Shown here: one piece after another, positions 1 to 6,148 of the stretch
Position numbering within the stretch: the stretch's first letter is position 1
Layout: each line of letters starts with the position of its first letter
Assembly: GCA_902795625.1 (NCBI GenBank)
Contig: CADBLW010000136.1
Location: forward strand, 1 to 6,148
Source: an uncultured Lachnospiraceae bacterium
Lineage (GTDB): Bacteria; Bacillota; Clostridia; Lachnospirales; Lachnospiraceae
DNA length: 6,148 nucleotides
Direction of reading: 5' to 3'
The notes under the pieces: generated by a model
Told to the model about the DNA's origin: nothing
Database searches by the model: none
What the model saw: only the letters and a program-made list of their open reading frames with translations
Program-made: the position numbers and the translations under genes

Positions 1-88
1 CGATTCCGGCAATGTGCGATTCCTGGCCGGAAAGCTGCAGAAGTCTTTCAAACTGGATTCGGAAGTGAACTATCTTGATGGTGAGTAA
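1..88 (+). CDS. C-terminal end of an unrecognised protein (5' truncated by window)
   Basis: Reading from base 2, 28 sense codons run without interruption to a TAA at 86-88; the encoded tail ends in LDSEVNYLDGE. Codon use matches the genes downstream. The start lies left of the window. The piece is too short to assign a family and I do not recognise it. It ends 26 bases before the preferred start of the acetyltransferase (2 bases before the alternative ATG at 91), so the two may be co-transcribed. The reading as a real gene end rests only on the open frame, the composition and this close spacing. Confidence 0.5.
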   Translation, partial: DSGNVRFLAGKLQKSFKLDSEVNYLDGE

Positions 89-114
89 TAATGGAGATGA
101 AAGGACGAAGAGTT

Positions 115-567
115 ATGAAAATTGAACTTGTTGAGTTGAATGACGAGAACAGGGAAGAGTGTTTTTCGCTGAAGGTCGCGGAAGATCAGGCGAAGTACAT
201 CGATTCCAATGAAGCGTCCTGGGGAGCGGCGCAGGAGAACGCCGAGGTTGCCCGCCCGTTCGCGATCTATGCGGACGGGAAAATGGTCGGGTTCACCATG
301 TTTGCCTTCGACGAGGAGTACGAGGACCCGAACGACCGGTACTGGCTCTGGAGGTTTATGATCGACGAGAGCCTGCAGGGAAAGGGCTACGGAACTGCAG
401 CGCTGCAGGAGATCATCCGGTATTTCCGGGAACACGGCGCGAACAATATCCGCCTGTCAACCAAGGAGACGAACACGGGCGCCCTCAGCCTGTATCACAA
501 GGCAGGCTTCCGGGAGACCGGGGAGATGAACGACGAGGAGATCGTACTGCTGCTGGATCTGGTGTGA
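115..567 (+). CDS. GNAT family N-acetyltransferase, BltD-like (possible polyamine acetyltransferase)
   Basis: A 150-residue cytoplasmic protein of usual single-domain GNAT length. It would transfer the acetyl group of acetyl-CoA to an amine. The acetyl-CoA pyrophosphate-binding motif A is QGKGYG at residues 88-93, preceded by the strand YWLWRFMID (76-84). Motif B is the NTGALSLYHKAGF segment (120-132), whose Tyr127 sits where GNAT enzymes carry the general acid. The overall pattern (N-terminal DENREECFSL, central FAIYADGKMVGF, then the RFMID strand) resembles Bacillus BltD, a spermine/spermidine acetyltransferase, as I recall it. The substrate is inference. Start choice: ATG 115 has AAGGA at 101-105 and matches the family N-terminus. 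An in-frame ATG at 91, behind GGTGAG at 80-85, would add eight residues and cannot be excluded. No promoter or terminator is evident between this gene and the ABC genes 76 bases downstream. Confidence 0.85.
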   Translation: MKIELVELNDENREECFSLKVAEDQAKYIDSNEASWGAAQENAEVARPFAIYADGKMVGFTMFAFDEEYEDPNDRYWLWRFMIDESLQGKGYGTAALQEIIRYFREHGANNIRLSTKETNTGALSLYHKAGFRETGEMNDEEIVLLLDLV

Positions 568-643
568 ACAGGAGAGCATGTACGGAAGGAGCGGCAGGGA
601 CCGGATAAAGCTTAGGTATGCAGCAATTGAGGATTGAGAGAAC

Positions 644-1558
644 ATGAGTGAGACGATTTTGGAGATCAAAAACCTTACGAAGTACTACGGCAAGGTAAAA
701 GGAGTGGAGAACCTTTCCCTCTCCCTGAACAAGGGGGAGATTTTCGGCTTTATCGGCCCGAACGGCGCCGGAAAATCCACGACGATCCGGTCGGTCATGA
801 ACCTGATCAACAAGGATTCGGGCGAGGTTCTGTTCCACGGAAAGGAGCTCACGCGGGACGATGTCGAGGCAAAAAGCCGCATCGGATATCTGCCTAGCGA
901 GGTTTTTCTGTACGATGATCTCACGGTGAAGGGCATCTTCGACCACCATGAGAGCTTCTACCGAAACGTGAAGTCCGCGGCCGGTATCCGTGAGAAGAGG
1001 CAGGACCTTGTCTCGCGCCTGAAACTCGATGAGACAAGGCCGATCGAGGACCTCTCACTGGGCAATCTGAAGAAGGTAGGAATCGTTCTGGCGCTGATGC
1101 ACAACCCGGAACTGATCATCATGGATGAGCCCACGAGCGGACTTGACCCGATCATGCAGAATGTATTTTACGAAATCCTGAGGGAGGAGCGCGACAGGGG
1201 CAACACCGTGTTTTACTCCACGCACATCCTGAATGAGGTGTCGAAGGTCTGCGACCGCGTGGGGATCATACGGAACGGTGAGCTGATCCGGGCCGGGCAG
1301 GTCGATGAGATCAGCGATAAGCAGCTGACGTTTGTGACGGTCAGCTCCGACGAAGTCGATGCCCTCGTGACCGAACTCGGCGTGAAGGTACTTTCGAGGG
1401 AGGAGGACACCGTCCGGTTCGCGAACCATTTTCCGGATGATGAACTGATCAAGAGACTGTCGAAATTCACGATCCGGAAAATCCTCATCGAGGAAGCGAC
1501 GCTCGAGGAAATGTTTATGCATTACTACGAGGAGGGGCAGACAGATGATAAAACGTGA
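644..1558 (+). CDS. ABC-2 type transporter ATP-binding protein
   Basis: A 304-residue ATPase subunit that would power the membrane protein encoded next. Motifs in order: Walker A GPNGAGKST (38-46); a Q-loop region GYLPSE (81-86) with Ser where Gln is usual; a signature LSLGN (137-141) in place of LSGGQ; Walker B LIIMDEP (157-163) with catalytic Glu162; D-loop SGLD (165-168); and H-loop His194 in YSTHILNEV. The Q-loop and signature variants are, from memory, common in the Bacillota ABC-2 exporter subfamily, so the enzyme is probably active. About 80 residues follow the nucleotide-binding core, as usual for this group. The ATG at 644 has GAGGA at 629-633. The last 14 bases overlap the permease gene, which indicates translational coupling. 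The substrate is unknown; lipids, peptides and drugs are all possible for this class. Confidence 0.93.
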   Translation: MSETILEIKNLTKYYGKVKGVENLSLSLNKGEIFGFIGPNGAGKSTTIRSVMNLINKDSGEVLFHGKELTRDDVEAKSRIGYLPSEVFLYDDLTVKGIFDHHESFYRNVKSAAGIREKRQDLVSRLKLDETRPIEDLSLGNLKKVGIVLALMHNPELIIMDEPTSGLDPIMQNVFYEILREERDRGNTVFYSTHILNEVSKVCDRVGIIRNGELIRAGQVDEISDKQLTFVTVSSDEVDALVTELGVKVLSREEDTVRFANHFPDDELIKRLSKFTIRKILIEEATLEEMFMHYYEEGQTDDKT

Positions 1559-2336
1559 GTTAAAAGTCAATCTGAGGAGCTTCCTCGTCTGGACCGGAAC
1601 CATGCTGGTGACTCTGCTTTTGATCTATCTGGTCTATCCGTCGATCGTCAGCGACGGGAAGGGCAACAAGGTGAATGAGATGCTGGAGGCTTTTCCGCCG
1701 GAGCTGCTGAGGGCGTTTAATATGGACCTCGCGGGGCTGGATACCGCCTACGGATGGTTGAAGTCGGAGGGCTTCACATTCCTGTATCTCATCATCGGCA
1801 TTTACAGCTGCCTTCTCGGCTCGAACATTGTTCTCAAGGAGGAGAGCGAGAAGACGATCGAGTACCTGGCGGCACTGCCGATCACCAGACGAAAAGTCGT
1901 TTGCGATAAGGTCATCGTTTCCGTGATTTACATTGTCTCGATGATCGCGATCCTCGGCGCGTTCAACATGCTCGCGCTGAACCTCACGGAGACGCCGGAC
2001 AACAGGCAGCTTCTCCTGCTGAGCATTACCCCCTTGTTTCCTGCTTTGGTGCTGTTCGCCCTTGGGCTGTTCATCTCCACATTTACCCACAAGACGAAGA
2101 AAATGCTGGGCATCAGCATCGGGATGGTCTTCGCCATGTACATTCTCAGTGTGATCTCGGAGATGGGGGAGAGTGTGAAGGGATTGAAGTACCTGTCCGC
2201 CTTCACGCTGGCGAATTCCCGCGGGGTGATCACGAGTTCCGAACTCAAACCGGTTTATCCGATTGTCAGCCTGGTCCTTTTCGCAGCGCTGATCGTCGTG
2301 TCGCTGGTGCGGTACCAAAAGAAAGAACTGGTGTGA
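1545..2336 (+). CDS. ABC-2 type transporter permease
   Basis: A 263-residue integral membrane protein with six predicted helices at about residues 13-31, 77-96, 123-143, 157-180, 187-206 and 238-256, the standard ABC-2 topology. Between helices 2 and 3 lies the conserved-looking cytoplasmic stretch with KEESEKT, then LAALPITRRKVVCDK (98-122), typical of ABC-2 permeases that contact the ATPase. The region between helices 1 and 2 (about 32-76) would be extracellular and contains FPPELLRAFNMDLAGLD, also typical of the family. The ATG at 1545 lies inside the end of the ATPase gene with a strong GAGGAGGGG site at 1529-1537. No substrate can be read from the sequence. Its stop codon (TGA 2334-2336) overlaps the -35 box of the next unit, so no terminator fits immediately after it. 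Confidence 0.9.
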   Translation: MIKRELKVNLRSFLVWTGTMLVTLLLIYLVYPSIVSDGKGNKVNEMLEAFPPELLRAFNMDLAGLDTAYGWLKSEGFTFLYLIIGIYSCLLGSNIVLKEESEKTIEYLAALPITRRKVVCDKVIVSVIYIVSMIAILGAFNMLALNLTETPDNRQLLLLSITPLFPALVLFALGLFISTFTHKTKKMLGISIGMVFAMYILSVISEMGESVKGLKYLSAFTLANSRGVITSSELKPVYPIVSLVLFAALIVVSLVRYQKKELV

Positions 2337-2361
2337 CAGGCGGCCCGGAATATGATAGAAT
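2333..2361 (+). promoter_or_regulatory. Sigma-A-like promoter with extended -10, overlapping the permease stop codon
   Basis: GTGACA at 2333-2338 (5 of 6 to TTGACA) and TAGAAT at 2356-2361 (5 of 6 to TATAAT) are separated by exactly 17 bases. A TGn extension sits at 2353-2355, directly before the -10 box. Transcription would start near 2367-2369, giving a leader of about 57 bases before the GTG at 2426. The match is good on all three elements, but no transcript data are available. It would make the following two genes a separate unit from the ABC genes. Confidence 0.6.
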
Positions 2362-2396
2362 GATATGACACTTTTGTCGGAGAGCATGGGTGAACA

Positions 2397-2412
2397 GGTC
2401 CGGTATCGGACC
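2397..2412 (+). promoter_or_regulatory. Leader hairpin directly abutting the Shine-Dalgarno sequence
   Basis: GGTCCG (2397-2402) and CGGACC (2407-2412) form a perfect six-base-pair, GC-rich stem with a four-base GTAT loop. The stem ends at 2412 and the ribosome site GGGAGGTGAG starts at 2413. No T-run follows, so it is not an intrinsic terminator. It may affect ribosome access or mRNA stability. The function is inference from position alone. Confidence 0.4.
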
Positions 2413-2422
2413 GGGAGGTGAG
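2413..2422 (+). promoter_or_regulatory. Strong ribosome binding site that decides a GTG start
   Basis: GGGAGGTGAG closely matches the 16S rRNA anti-Shine-Dalgarno sequence and ends three bases before GTG 2426; the GGAGG core ends eight bases before it. It fixes the start of the small gene at 2426 rather than at the in-frame GTG at 2390, which would place this site inside coding sequence and add the unlikely peptide MNRSGIGPGGER. Confidence 0.75.
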
Positions 2423-2425
2423 AGA

Positions 2426-2848
2426 GTGAAACTGAAGGTAGAGGTGAAACAGCTCGGTGCGCGGGGGAAGAAGGTCGCGCCCGTGCCGTTTGAGATCGAG
2501 GGGGTTCCCGGGACAGCGGGGGAACTGATCGCGGCTACCGCGAAGAAGTGCGCCGAGGAGTACAACGAGCGTGTGAGGAGAGGGGAGACAGTTCAGTCGC
2601 CTCTGTCGGAGCGGCAGATCAACGACATGGCGGGGATCGGACGGATCACGTTTGGGATCTGCAACGGCGACAAGGAGCAGGACATCCGGAAGGCAGTCGA
2701 CAACGCGCTGCTTGCCTTTCGGGACGGGCTGTTCTGTATGTTTATCAACGGGACACAGGTGACGGAGGCCGACCGCGCAATCGAGCTGCAGGAGGACGAT
2801 GTGCTCACCTTTATCAGACTGACAATGTTGACGGGGAGGATGTGGTAA
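2426..2848 (+). CDS. Small beta-grasp-like protein (MoaD/ThiS/ubiquitin-like), partner of the giant downstream protein
   Basis: A 140-residue soluble protein with no signal peptide or membrane segment. It begins with a strand-turn-strand pattern, KLKVEVKQL (2-10) and APVPFEIEG (18-26), followed by a helix GTAGELIAATAKKCAEEYNERV (29-50, broken here as GTAGELIAATA then KKCAEEYNERV). A middle region (about 51-100) contains RITFGI (73-78) and an amphipathic helix (86-99). It ends with LFCMFINGTQV (102-112) and DDVLTFIRLTML (124-135). The opening strands plus helix and the closing 'NG-x-x-V ... DDVLTF' pattern resemble beta-grasp proteins such as MoaD and ThiS, with a large insertion in the middle. 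The C-terminus is TGRMW, so the Gly-Gly tail needed for adenylation is absent. It starts with GTG behind a strong ribosome site and ends one base before the next ATG. The fold call is inference by eye; the function is unknown, and a dedicated adaptor or regulatory partner is the simplest guess. Confidence 0.75.
   Translation: MKLKVEVKQLGARGKKVAPVPFEIEGVPGTAGELIAATAKKCAEEYNERVRRGETVQSPLSERQINDMAGIGRITFGICNGDKEQDIRKAVDNALLAFRDGLFCMFINGTQVTEADRAIELQEDDVLTFIRLTMLTGRMW
2833..2840 (+). promoter_or_regulatory. Ribosome binding site of the giant gene, inside the previous gene's last codons
   Basis: GGGGAGGA lies nine bases before ATG 2850. It is built from the codons for Gly137-Arg138 and the first base of Met139 of the preceding protein. 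This implies tight co-translation of the two genes and fixes the giant gene's start, since the next in-frame ATG (3009) lies far inside. Confidence 0.7.
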
Positions 2849-2849
2849 A

Positions 2850-5800
2850 ATGCAAAAACTTACGAATGAACAGAGGGAAGCAAGACGGGAATCGGCGAAG
2901 GCGTATGTGAGCGCGGAGGAGAAGAGAAGGAAGGAACTTGGGGTTCCGCAGGCCCTGATCGACTTTGCGTGCACTTACAGCGGAGAGACAAGTGAACTCG
3001 GTCGGAAAATGTGCGCGGAGCTCGCGTCCGGCCGTTATGAGAAACCGTCGGATTTTGCGAAGGCGGAGCTTACCGGCCTGTTTGGAACGCTCATTCCGGA
3101 GAAGCTTGTGCCTTCGCTTCTGTATGAGATCAACAACGTGCGCGAGTATCCCTTCACGGAGGGCTGGTATCGCCGTACGTTCCGGTCGGACCGTTATGAT
3201 ATCTATATTGCCAAGATCTGCACGATCGTGAAGAGTTACACCAAGCCGCAAAGCGATGCGCCGTATCCCGATTATCTCGAGGGTAAGGTGAGTCAGGCGC
3301 AGATGGATTGCTTTTACGCGTTCGCCAATCATCATAACGAATTCGATATCGCGTATAACATCGATATCGGAAACGCGGCGACGATACAATATATCACCGA
3401 TGTCATCAACGGCGGAATGCCCGACGAGATCACATACGGGCTGATTCATGCTGTCTTCATGTCGAACAACCATGAGCTTCATGAGCTTGCGGGCAAGCTT
3501 CTTCTGGCGGCGAAGCTGCAGGAAGGCCTGCGGCAGGCGATCTGCGAGACGTGCGATATGGGCCGCTATGAAGCGTTCCGGTATATCATCGGCATCATCG
3601 CGGACAATGACCTGCTCCGGTTCTCGGCTGTGAAGCGCGCCATCGGCACCTGGACGGGACTGCTGGCGGAGGGAGGCAAGGATCTTGACCGCGTTTCCGG
3701 CAAGACACTCTCGCTGATCACGGAATGTCTCGATGACGACAACGCGCGCCGTGGGGCTCTGGCGACGGACGATGTGATGAAGGTCTACCTCGCGCTCTGG
3801 GCGGAGGCCGTCCGAAACGCACCTTCCGCGGCCGAAACCATGAAGAAGATCGCGGAGAGCGGAACACATCCGCAGGTAATGGCAGCGGCTTATTTTACGT
3901 GCCAGCTTTTCTCCAGGGAATACAAGTCGGAGGTTGCGAAGGCCTTTGTCACGGCACACACGGGTGAGCTTGATGTGCTGGCGTTGTCGCTCCGGAATCT
4001 GTTCAAGGAGCGCCCGCACCGGAAACTGATCGAGGACAACGGCGCCGAGACGATCCTTCTGCGCAATTTCGCCGACAGGGCGGAGGCAGAGAAACTGTAC
4101 GCGGATCTGAAGGAGACCCTCGCGCAGATGCCGAAGAAGGCGGTCGAATTCGATCCCTGCGTATTCCCGTGGAACGCAGAGAAACTCTCCCGCGGTGATG
4201 TGATCCGCGCCCTTGTTGCCATCGCCGGCGCTCTGGATGACAACGATAAGAAGGACGAACTCTGTCCGCTCCTTGCGGATATCGATACCGCGTCCCAGTC
4301 CAAGAGAGGGGAGCTGGAGCTGCTGGTCGGCAATCCGAAGACCGAGATCCAGAAGGAAACCGCCGTGATCGAGATCGGGGACAAGGAGACCTATGCCCGC
4401 GAGGCGGCGTACCGGATCGTCTGCGAGATGGAACTGAGCGATAAGCACTACCGCATGCTGGAGGATATGCTGCGCTTCAAGGCGTCCGATATCCGCGAGC
4501 ACGTGATCGCTCTTCTGATGAAGATGGACGATGACAGGCTGCACGAGTGCGCGGAACGGCTGATCTCGGACAAGAAGGAGGAGAAGCGCGCCGCGGGTCT
4601 CGACATTCTCATGCAGATCGGTAAGGATGAGAACCGGAAGGCTCTGTTTGAGCGCAGTCTGCCGCTTACGTCGCTGATCAAGGAGCCGACCACCAAGGAG
4701 CAGATCCTCATCGATCAGCTTTGCGCCGACAGCAGTGCCTCCGAAGAGGAGACCGTCGAAGGGTACGGGCTCTATACGTCCGAGGATATTTACAAGCCCG
4801 AGCTCGACAAGGAGTATCTCGCGCAGTGCGTTGACCTGTTCAAGCAGCATTTTCCGGCGACGGCGTTCTTCGGCGGCGGAAAGCAAAAGGGCGATGACAG
4901 TCATGTCAAGGTGCTGAAGGCCCTTGATGATCTGATCGAAGAGCACAGAAACGACGAGTTCACGGCCTGGAACGGCGATAAGGTGCTGCTCGGGTCAACC
5001 GGCGCAAACATCAACCTGAGTTACGGACAGGAGAGGAAGGTTGCGTTCCCCGAGCTGTGGGAAGCATTTTACGAGAAATATTTCGCGAACGATCACGTGC
5101 TTTTGTTCCGCGTAAACTACGCGATGCTCGGCTGGAAAATGGATCAGACCGAGCGGGAGCGCTTCGGCAGTATCGTGTACCGGATGGTCGGACAGGAGTT
5201 TGCCGTGCTTCCGACACTTGCGCATAAGCTGCAGATCGATCTTTCTCTGTCGTATCTGCTGATGAAGTACTTCGACAAGACGGTGTATCACAAGATTGCC
5301 TTTGCCGCGATGTACGGTCTCTGGGAGCTTGCGGAGAAGGAGAAGTTCTTCGTGCCCGAGCCGACGGAAAGCCGTTACAGAAGCAAGCGGTACTATGTTG
5401 AGGACGGTAAGGTGTGCTCCGTGGAAGGTGCGGTGCACAGCCTGTTCAGCGATCCCCGCGTGAGCATTATGAAGAGCTGGTCCCAGCGCTTCGGAAAGGA
5501 GCCGTTCCCGCATGTATTTGCCCTCACGCACATGCTCTGTGAACGGCTCGGAACGTACGCGTTCGGCGGGATGGGGAAGGAGTACAACTCGTATGATACA
5601 AGGTGCTTTGAGGACCTTACCGAGGCCCATTACATCCGTGCGGCGTACCTCGGGATCATTACGGAAGGGTATATGTACCGTCACTTCTTTGAGGAGTGCC
5701 CGACCTTAAACGGTGCCGTTGAGACCCTGTGCGGGATCATCCGCAGATACCGCGACATCGAGAGCGGGCGGAAGAGATATTTCTACGGCAAATCCTCAAG

Positions 5801-6148
5801 CGCGTTCTCAATCCTTCTGTCAGAGGACAATCCCGTGATCACGGATGCAAATCTTCCGCTTGTCGAGTACGCAGCGGGGATCTATGAAAAGCTGGTCGGG
5901 CTCATCCTCGACAGTGAGCTTCGCCGCGGGGATTCCCCGGCCGAGTTCACACAGCAGATCAGGAGCGTAAGCCGTATCTTCGGCGTGGACCGGTTCGTTC
6001 AGATCCTCTCAGCGCTGGGACGCGACACGCTGGAGCGCTCGACCTGGTTCAGCAATGATATGCCCAAACGCAAGAGTCTCTCGCATCTGCTGGCGGTATG
6101 CATGCCGCGCGAGGATGACACCGCGGAGAAGCTGCGAGCGCGGCTCAA
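2850..6148 (+). CDS. Giant alpha-helical protein of DUF5724/DUF4132 (MolR-like) type, 3' end beyond window
   Basis: I translated this frame codon by codon from ATG 2850 to the window edge: 1099 complete codons with no stop, so the real protein is larger. It is soluble, helix-rich and charged, with no signal peptide or membrane helix. Residues about 530-595 show HEAT-like units: YRMLEDMLRFKASDIREHVIALL followed by LHECAERLISDKKEEKRAAGLDIL (the first written here as YRMLEDMLRF plus KASDIREHVIALL, the second as LHECAERLISDKK plus EEKRAAGLDIL). An acidic, Ser/Glu-rich linker (about 627-640) and a glycine-rich patch GGGKQKG (675-681) separate this from a second large helical region. The pattern agrees with my recollection of clostridial DUF5724/DUF4132 proteins, relatives of Escherichia coli MolR and YehI; the DUF4132 domain is C-terminal in that family and probably lies outside the window. 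I see no nuclease, protease, kinase or P-loop motif. It starts one base after the beta-grasp-like gene, behind GGGGAGGA. The function is unknown; a large scaffold in a multi-gene system is inference. Confidence 0.72.
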   Translation, partial: MQKLTNEQREARRESAKAYVSAEEKRRKELGVPQALIDFACTYSGETSELGRKMCAELASGRYEKPSDFAKAELTGLFGTLIPEKLVPSLLYEINNVREYPFTEGWYRRTFRSDRYDIYIAKICTIVKSYTKPQSDAPYPDYLEGKVSQAQMDCFYAFANHHNEFDIAYNIDIGNAATIQYITDVINGGMPDEITYGLIHAVFMSNNHELHELAGKLLLAAKLQEGLRQAICETCDMGRYEAFRYIIGIIADNDLLRFSAVKRAIGTWTGLLAEGGKDLDRVSGKTLSLITECLDDDNARRGALATDDVMKVYLALWAEAVRNAPSAAETMKKIAESGTHPQVMAAAYFTCQLFSREYKSEVAKAFVTAHTGELDVLALSLRNLFKERPHRKLIEDNGAETILLRNFADRAEAEKLYADLKETLAQMPKKAVEFDPCVFPWNAEKLSRGDVIRALVAIAGALDDNDKKDELCPLLADIDTASQSKRGELELLVGNPKTEIQKETAVIEIGDKETYAREAAYRIVCEMELSDKHYRMLEDMLRFKASDIREHVIALLMKMDDDRLHECAERLISDKKEEKRAAGLDILMQIGKDENRKALFERSLPLTSLIKEPTTKEQILIDQLCADSSASEEETVEGYGLYTSEDIYKPELDKEYLAQCVDLFKQHFPATAFFGGGKQKGDDSHVKVLKALDDLIEEHRNDEFTAWNGDKVLLGSTGANINLSYGQERKVAFPELWEAFYEKYFANDHVLLFRVNYAMLGWKMDQTERERFGSIVYRMVGQEFAVLPTLAHKLQIDLSLSYLLMKYFDKTVYHKIAFAAMYGLWELAEKEKFFVPEPTESRYRSKRYYVEDGKVCSVEGAVHSLFSDPRVSIMKSWSQRFGKEPFPHVFALTHMLCERLGTYAFGGMGKEYNSYDTRCFEDLTEAHYIRAAYLGIITEGYMYRHFFEECPTLNGAVETLCGIIRRYRDIESGRKRYFYGKSSSAFSILLSEDNPVITDANLPLVEYAAGIYEKLVGLILDSELRRGDSPAEFTQQIRSVSRIFGVDRFVQILSALGRDTLERSTWFSNDMPKRKSLSHLLAVCMPREDDTAEKLRARL

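Noticed and set aside
578..637. A 19-codon frame between the acetyltransferase and ABC genes (ATG 578, stop TGA 635-637)
   Set aside because: The only ribosome site (AGGAG 570-574) is just three bases from the ATG, the peptide (starting MYGRSGRDR) is unremarkable, and a frame this short is expected by chance.
568..643. Promoter for the ABC genes in the gap after the acetyltransferase
   Set aside because: I found no paired -35 and -10 boxes with suitable spacing, and no hairpin with a T-run, so neither promoter nor terminator is claimed here.
1560..2387. A 275-codon minus-strand open frame opposite the permease
   Set aside because: It has the same codon-aligned phase and the same cause; the plus strand encodes a clear six-helix ABC-2 permease.
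571..2388. Shared 10-mer GGAGAGCATG at 571-580 and 2379-2388 in two gene gaps
   Set aside because: Ten-base matches are expected several times in a window of this size by chance; flanking bases do not match.
3343..3369. Two copies of TCGATATCG, 18 bases apart, as a possible operator
   Set aside because: They lie inside the giant gene, are separated by exactly six codons, and are explained by F-D-I and I-D-I codons.
3543..3554. CETC (residues 232-235) in the giant protein as a zinc knuckle
   Set aside because: It is a single Cys-x2-Cys pair inside a helical region with no second Cys/His pair nearby.
4872..4892. Glycine-rich GGGKQKG (residues 675-681) as a P-loop
   Set aside because: It lacks the GxxxxGK[ST] spacing and the Ser/Thr after Lys, and no Walker B is placed after it; a linker is more likely.
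2814..4946. A 710-codon open frame on the minus strand
   Set aside because: It is codon-aligned with the plus-strand giant gene, so minus stops can arise only where the plus gene uses TTA, CTA or TCA. These codons are absent from that stretch because of codon preference. Its product is low-complexity in character (rich in Leu, Arg, Ile, His) and the plus frame has clear ribosome sites and protein-like sequence.
4995..5684. A 229-codon minus-strand open frame
   Set aside because: It is codon-aligned with the giant gene; its stop is the complement of the TCA serine codon at 4995. It is a shadow.

Overview
The window reads as a chromosomal segment of a moderately GC-rich Bacillota member, most likely a clostridium of the Lachnospiraceae type. 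The grounds are strong GGAGG-type ribosome sites, a BltD-like acetyltransferase, a Bacillus/Clostridium-style ABC-2 exporter pair, and a very large protein of the kind annotated DUF5724/DUF4132 in clostridia. This taxonomic call is inference. All recognisable genes lie on the plus strand and no RNA gene, CRISPR array or insertion sequence is visible.

Layout. Bases 1-88 hold the last 28 codons of an unrecognised gene. Next come a GNAT N-acetyltransferase (115-567) and, after a 76-base gap, an ABC-2 type transporter: the ATPase (644-1558) overlaps its six-helix membrane subunit (1545-2336) by 14 bases. A new transcription unit then appears to begin. A good sigma-A-like promoter (2333-2361) has its -35 box overlapping the permease stop codon. 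It is followed by a leader with a perfect 6-bp hairpin lying directly against a strong Shine-Dalgarno sequence.

That unit encodes a 140-residue protein (GTG start at 2426) that looks like a divergent beta-grasp (MoaD/ThiS/ubiquitin-like) protein. One base after its stop codon begins a giant open frame (2850 to beyond the right edge, at least 1099 codons with no stop). The giant protein is alpha-helical, has HEAT-like repeats around residues 530-595 and shows no obvious catalytic motif. It is the best candidate here for part of a poorly described system: a small beta-grasp-like partner co-translated with a giant MolR/DUF4132-family protein. From memory of the family, such genes often sit near MoxR-type AAA ATPases and VWA proteins, which would be expected beyond 6148 but cannot be seen here.

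The left half looks like ordinary accessory genes (acetyltransferase, exporter). The right half is the part worth following up. Long open frames on the minus strand are codon-aligned shadows caused by avoidance of TTA, CTA and TCA codons in the plus-strand genes.
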